Positions 50,133 through 50,385 of a DNA stretch of 50,385 bases are shown here, one piece after another. Each line of letters opens with the position of its first letter. Position 1 is the stretch's first letter. The notes under the pieces were generated by a model. The model saw nothing but the letters and a program-made list of their open reading frames with translations. It had not been told where the DNA came from and ran no database searches. Origin of the DNA: Chryseomicrobium aureum (GTDB lineage: Bacteria > Bacillota > Bacilli > Bacillales_A > Planococcaceae); NCBI RefSeq assembly GCF_016909155.1, contig NZ_JAFBFG010000023.1, positions 1 to 50,385 on the forward strand, in the 5' to 3' direction. A program made the position numbers and the translations under genes.

Positions 50133-50247
50133 TTAGTTTCCATAACATGACTTCGGTAGAATAAATTTCGATTTCGGTAGAATAAATTTCGATTTCGGTA
50201 GAATAAAATCCGATTTCGGTAGAATAAAATCCGATTTCAGTAGAAGA
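50133..50247 (+). repeat. Dispersed repeat, copy C: head plus five 21-base units of a different class
   Basis: The head TTAGTTTCCATAACATGACT (50133-50152) is identical to copy A. It is followed by five units TTCGGTAGAATAAATTTCGAT-like. Their GGTAG cores start at 50155, 50176, 50197, 50218 and 50239, again exactly 21 bases apart. An open frame across it reads STEIGFY in heptads and is not a believable gene. Confidence 0.85.
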
Positions 50248-50291
50248 ACGTTCGCTCACCCAAGCGGCTCGACCTTCTCCCCATCTCAAAC

Positions 50292-50364
50292 AAAAAGAGG
50301 CTGGGACAAAACTCGGCCGATAATATAAAAAATGGTCATCGCGATTGAGTGATGACCATTTTTT
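50292..50364 (+). repeat. GAGGCTGGGACAAAA element with hairpin
   Basis: AAAAAGAGGCTGGGACAAAA is a motif I recall as recurring between genes in Bacillota. Downstream, AAAAATGGTCATC (50328-50340) pairs with GATGACCATTTTT, a terminator-like stem (50327-50364) that is symmetrical for both strands. No gene in 50248-50385. Confidence 0.5.
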
Positions 50365-50385
50365 ATGGGTAATTTCAAATATGCG

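Noticed and set aside
50014-50289. 91-codon minus-strand frame with STEIGFY heptads
   Set aside because: It simply translates the 21-base repeat of copy C and lacks a ribosome site. The frame also overlaps the start of yebG.

Overview
The window reads as the chromosome of a low-to-moderate G+C Bacillota of the order Bacillales. The right two thirds reproduce the Bacillus subtilis order yebG, purEKBCSQLFMNHD, yerA-yerB-yerC, pcrB-pcrA-ligA-camS, gatCAB, dagK and rlmCD almost gene for gene. Start codons, strong GGAGG sites and the SigA-like promoters agree. Planococcaceae is my best guess for the family, from general resemblance only. Nearly every gene is on the minus strand, so transcription runs from high to low coordinates. 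The only plus-strand genes are the SoxB-like phosphoesterase and the RsbR-like protein, plus some remnants.

Positions 1-1913 are the A+T-rich right end of a Tn3-family transposon. It ends in a 38-base terminal inverted repeat (1876-1913). Its cargo is a metallo-beta-lactamase-fold protein, an ArsR-rhodanese fusion repressor with its own promoter and palindrome, and a truncated methyltransferase. Positions 2.0-8.8 kb hold a large chromosomal persulfide/sulfane-sulfur locus of the B. subtilis yrk and Staphylococcus cst type: TauE, TusA, two rhodanese-MBL proteins, two DsrE-like proteins, a TusA-rhodanese fusion, two rhodaneses, the repressor CstR and a DUF302 protein. Four near-identical operators (TATACCCC-N3-GGGTATA) divide it into transcription units, so it looks like a self-contained CstR regulon.

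Positions 8.8-14.3 kb hold a two-component system, a TlpA/ResA-like thioredoxin, a CcdA-like transporter, an unknown membrane protein and a divergent 5'-nucleotidase-fold protein with SoxB-like features. Such a CcdA/thioredoxin/SoxB set next to a sulfane-sulfur locus suggests an unusual sulfur-compound pathway. From 14.3 to 17.1 kb the region is decayed: a KGG stress-protein tail, an RsbR-like gene, a gene with an in-frame stop, a small lipoprotein and structured A+T-rich spacer.

From 17.1 kb on the content is core: tRNA dihydrouridine synthase, rlmCD, the cydABS quinol oxidase (including a 35-residue CydS), dagK, a thioredoxin-like protein, gatCAB, camS, ligA, pcrA, pcrB, yerC, yerB, yerA and the complete twelve-gene pur operon. 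The pur operon starts behind a SigA promoter with an upstream PurBox, followed by a guanine-class riboswitch and a long terminator. Three intergenic sites share a 20-base head followed by 21-base phased repeats of two different unit sequences. This dispersed repeat family is the most unexplained non-coding structure in the window.
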